6,143 bases of DNA from an uncultured bacterium (GTDB taxonomy: Bacteria; Bacillota_A; Clostridia; Oscillospirales; Oscillospiraceae), in NCBI GenBank assembly GCA_945917385.1, contig CAMEHJ010000080.1:1-6143 (forward strand), in the 5' to 3' direction. Below, piece after piece: positions 4,682 through 6,143 of the stretch (position 1 is its first letter; the number at the start of each line of letters is the position of its first letter). The notes under the pieces are model-generated. The model was not told where the DNA came from. It was given only the letters and a program-made list of their open reading frames with translations, and ran no database searches. The translations under genes and the position numbers were made by a program.

Positions 4682-6143
4682 ATGGCCATCTATCAATGCA
4701 CGATCTGCGGCGCAATCTTTGATGAAGAGAAAGAGGGACGAACGCTGGCAGAGCTGACCGAATGTCCCGTCTGCAAACAGCCGATATCCAAATTCCAGCG
4801 GATTGACAGTGACGAACAGCCGCAGGAGACGGTAATGCCGAAAGGGTCACTTGCCTATGATCCTCAGTATGAGCGCCAGGATAAGAACAGCCGCTTCATG
4901 AAGGAGATTCATGAAATGGCGGTATCCGGCAAGAGTATCGACAGCGCCATGGGGACCCTTATGCCCTTGCCCGGCTGGGACGACATCCTCCTGCTGGGGG
5001 CGCAGCTGAATCCGCCGCCGCTGCTGGATCATGACCCGGTGGAAACCCGGACGGTCATCGGCAAGCATGCCCGGAAGCCGATGGTGCTGGAGAGCCCGAT
5101 CTACATCTCTCACATGTCCTTCGGTGCTCTTTCACGGGAGGCGAAGATTGCGCTTTCAAAAGGCAGCGCCATGGCGAAAACAGCCATGTGCAGCGGCGAG
5201 GGCGGCATTCTGGCCGAGGAGAAGGCTGCCGCTTATAAATACATCTTTGAGTATATCCCGAACAAGTACAGCGTCACGGACGACAATTTGCGCAGCGCGG
5301 ACGCCATTGAGATCAAGATCGGACAGGGCACAAAGCCGGGTATGGGCGGGCATCTGCCCGGAGAAAAGGTCACGGCGGAGATTGCTGCACTGCGGGGGAA
5401 AAAGCCGGGAGAGGATGTCCAGAGCCCCAGCCGCTTCCCGGAGATCAGCTCCAAAGAGGACCTGAAGGCCATGGTTACGATGCTGCGGGAGCGCTCGGAG
5501 GGCCGCCCGATCGGAATCAAGATCGCGGCCGGGCATATCGAGCAGGATCTGGAGCATTGCATATATGCGGAACCTGACTTTGTCACCATCGATGGCCGCG
5601 GCGGCGCGACGGGCTCCAGCCCGCTCCTGCTCCGGGAGTCCACTTCCGTTCCGACAATCTATGCTTTGAGCCGTGCCCGAAGGTATCTTGACGCCATGCA
5701 GTCCGATATTTCTCTGGTCATCACAGGCGGTCTGCGTGTATCGTCTGACTTCGCCAAGGCGCTGGCTATGGGTGCAGACGCCGTGGCCATTGCCAGTGCG
5801 GCCTTGATTGCCGCCGCATGTCAGCAGTATCGCATCTGCGGCACGGGAAACTGCCCGGTGGGAATCGCCACACAGAAGCCGGAGCTTCGCGCCCGTCTGG
5901 ATGTGGATAAGGCTGCGCAGCGGGTAGCAAACTTCCTGAACGTCTCCCTGAAAGAATTAAAAACCTTTGCGCGGGTTACCGGGCACACCTCTGTCCATGA
6001 TCTGAGCGTAACGGATCTCGTGACGCTGGATAGAGATATAGCAGCATACACAGATATACCGTTTGCCGGCGTTTCCCCTGCTGCAGCCGGAGAAAGCACT
6101 CCCAAGAAAACCAGAGAAGCAGGAAAGAAAATGAAATTCGTAT
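4682..6143 (+). CDS. Rubredoxin-like / FMN-binding glutamate synthase domain fusion (C-terminus outside window)
   Basis: Visible for 487 residues with no stop. ATG at 4682 follows AGGAGG (4669-4674), which overlaps the last base of the regulator's TAA. Residues 1-40 are a rubredoxin-like knuckle (C6-x2-C9, C28-x2-C31). Residues 80-460 match the GOGAT FMN domain: SHMSFGALS (143-151), MCSGEGG (169-175), KIGQGTKPGMGGHLPGE (212-228), DGRGGATGSSP (304-314) and ITGGLRVSSDFAKALAMGAD (347-366). C380, C386 and C391, spaced C-x5-C-x4-C, match the [3Fe-4S] ligands of glutamate synthase, followed by PVGIATQ. The glutaminase (class II amidotransferase) domain and the C-terminal GXGXG domain of full GltB are absent from the visible part. 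Related archaeal-type and clostridial proteins are annotated as FMN-binding glutamate synthase, but the true reaction is often unproven; a cytoplasmic flavin/Fe-S oxidoreductase taking electrons through rubredoxin is likely. Past residue 460 an unusual tail ends KKMKFV, suggesting a further domain. Confidence 0.92.
   Translation, partial: MAIYQCTICGAIFDEEKEGRTLAELTECPVCKQPISKFQRIDSDEQPQETVMPKGSLAYDPQYERQDKNSRFMKEIHEMAVSGKSIDSAMGTLMPLPGWDDILLLGAQLNPPPLLDHDPVETRTVIGKHARKPMVLESPIYISHMSFGALSREAKIALSKGSAMAKTAMCSGEGGILAEEKAAAYKYIFEYIPNKYSVTDDNLRSADAIEIKIGQGTKPGMGGHLPGEKVTAEIAALRGKKPGEDVQSPSRFPEISSKEDLKAMVTMLRERSEGRPIGIKIAAGHIEQDLEHCIYAEPDFVTIDGRGGATGSSPLLLRESTSVPTIYALSRARRYLDAMQSDISLVITGGLRVSSDFAKALAMGADAVAIASAALIAAACQQYRICGTGNCPVGIATQKPELRARLDVDKAAQRVANFLNVSLKELKTFARVTGHTSVHDLSVTDLVTLDRDIAAYTDIPFAGVSPAAAGESTPKKTREAGKKMKFV

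Noticed and set aside
4169..4696. 175-residue minus-strand open frame antisense to the Fur-family gene.
   Set aside because: The plus strand holds a full Fur family protein with all metal ligands, promoter and operator; the antisense frame has no recognisable motif or ribosome binding site.

Overview
The window looks like chromosomal DNA of a gut-type anaerobic Clostridia (Firmicutes; Oscillospiraceae or Lachnospiraceae-like). This rests on three things: a secreted protein built of InlB-type (Listeria-Bacteroides) repeats, strong AGGAGG ribosome binding sites, and a PerR-like Fur regulator directly upstream of a rubredoxin-glutamate synthase-like fusion protein. No taxonomic marker gene is present, so this is inference from gene families. 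The two largest genes both run off the window, one at each end.

Left half (1-3427, minus strand): a large secreted surface protein. Its first 1142 residues are visible and its C-terminus lies beyond base 1. It has a signal peptide, a Q/T/E repeat, twelve perfect T/S-E-E-K repeats, a 24-cysteine module of four units, then a series of InlB-B/Flg_new-like repeats interrupted by a Cys/His-rich tandem insert. The long frame open on the opposite strand here is a codon-register shadow. Just upstream on the same strand (3463-3819) is a 118-residue protein of a family seen in gut Clostridia but without known function. It starts at a GTG set by a strong Shine-Dalgarno, and its stop lies 35 bases before the surface protein gene, so the two may be co-transcribed.

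Middle (3820-4236): an AT-rich promoter region for the small gene, a GC-rich hairpin at 3940-3959, and about 270 bases with no convincing gene, apart from a doubtful minus-strand open frame (4023-4172).

Right half (4237-6143, plus strand): a very clear promoter (TTGACA, 17-base spacer, TAAAAT) followed at the expected transcription start by a perfect 7-1-7 palindrome resembling the PerR box. It drives a short Fur/PerR-family gene (4298-4669) and, 12 bases later, a protein (4682 to window end) made of an N-terminal rubredoxin-like knuckle and the FMN/[3Fe-4S] domain of glutamate synthase. The layout suggests a self-regulated, metal- or peroxide-responsive operon controlling a flavin/iron-sulfur redox enzyme. 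Divergent transcription from the middle region separates this redox operon from the surface-protein unit.
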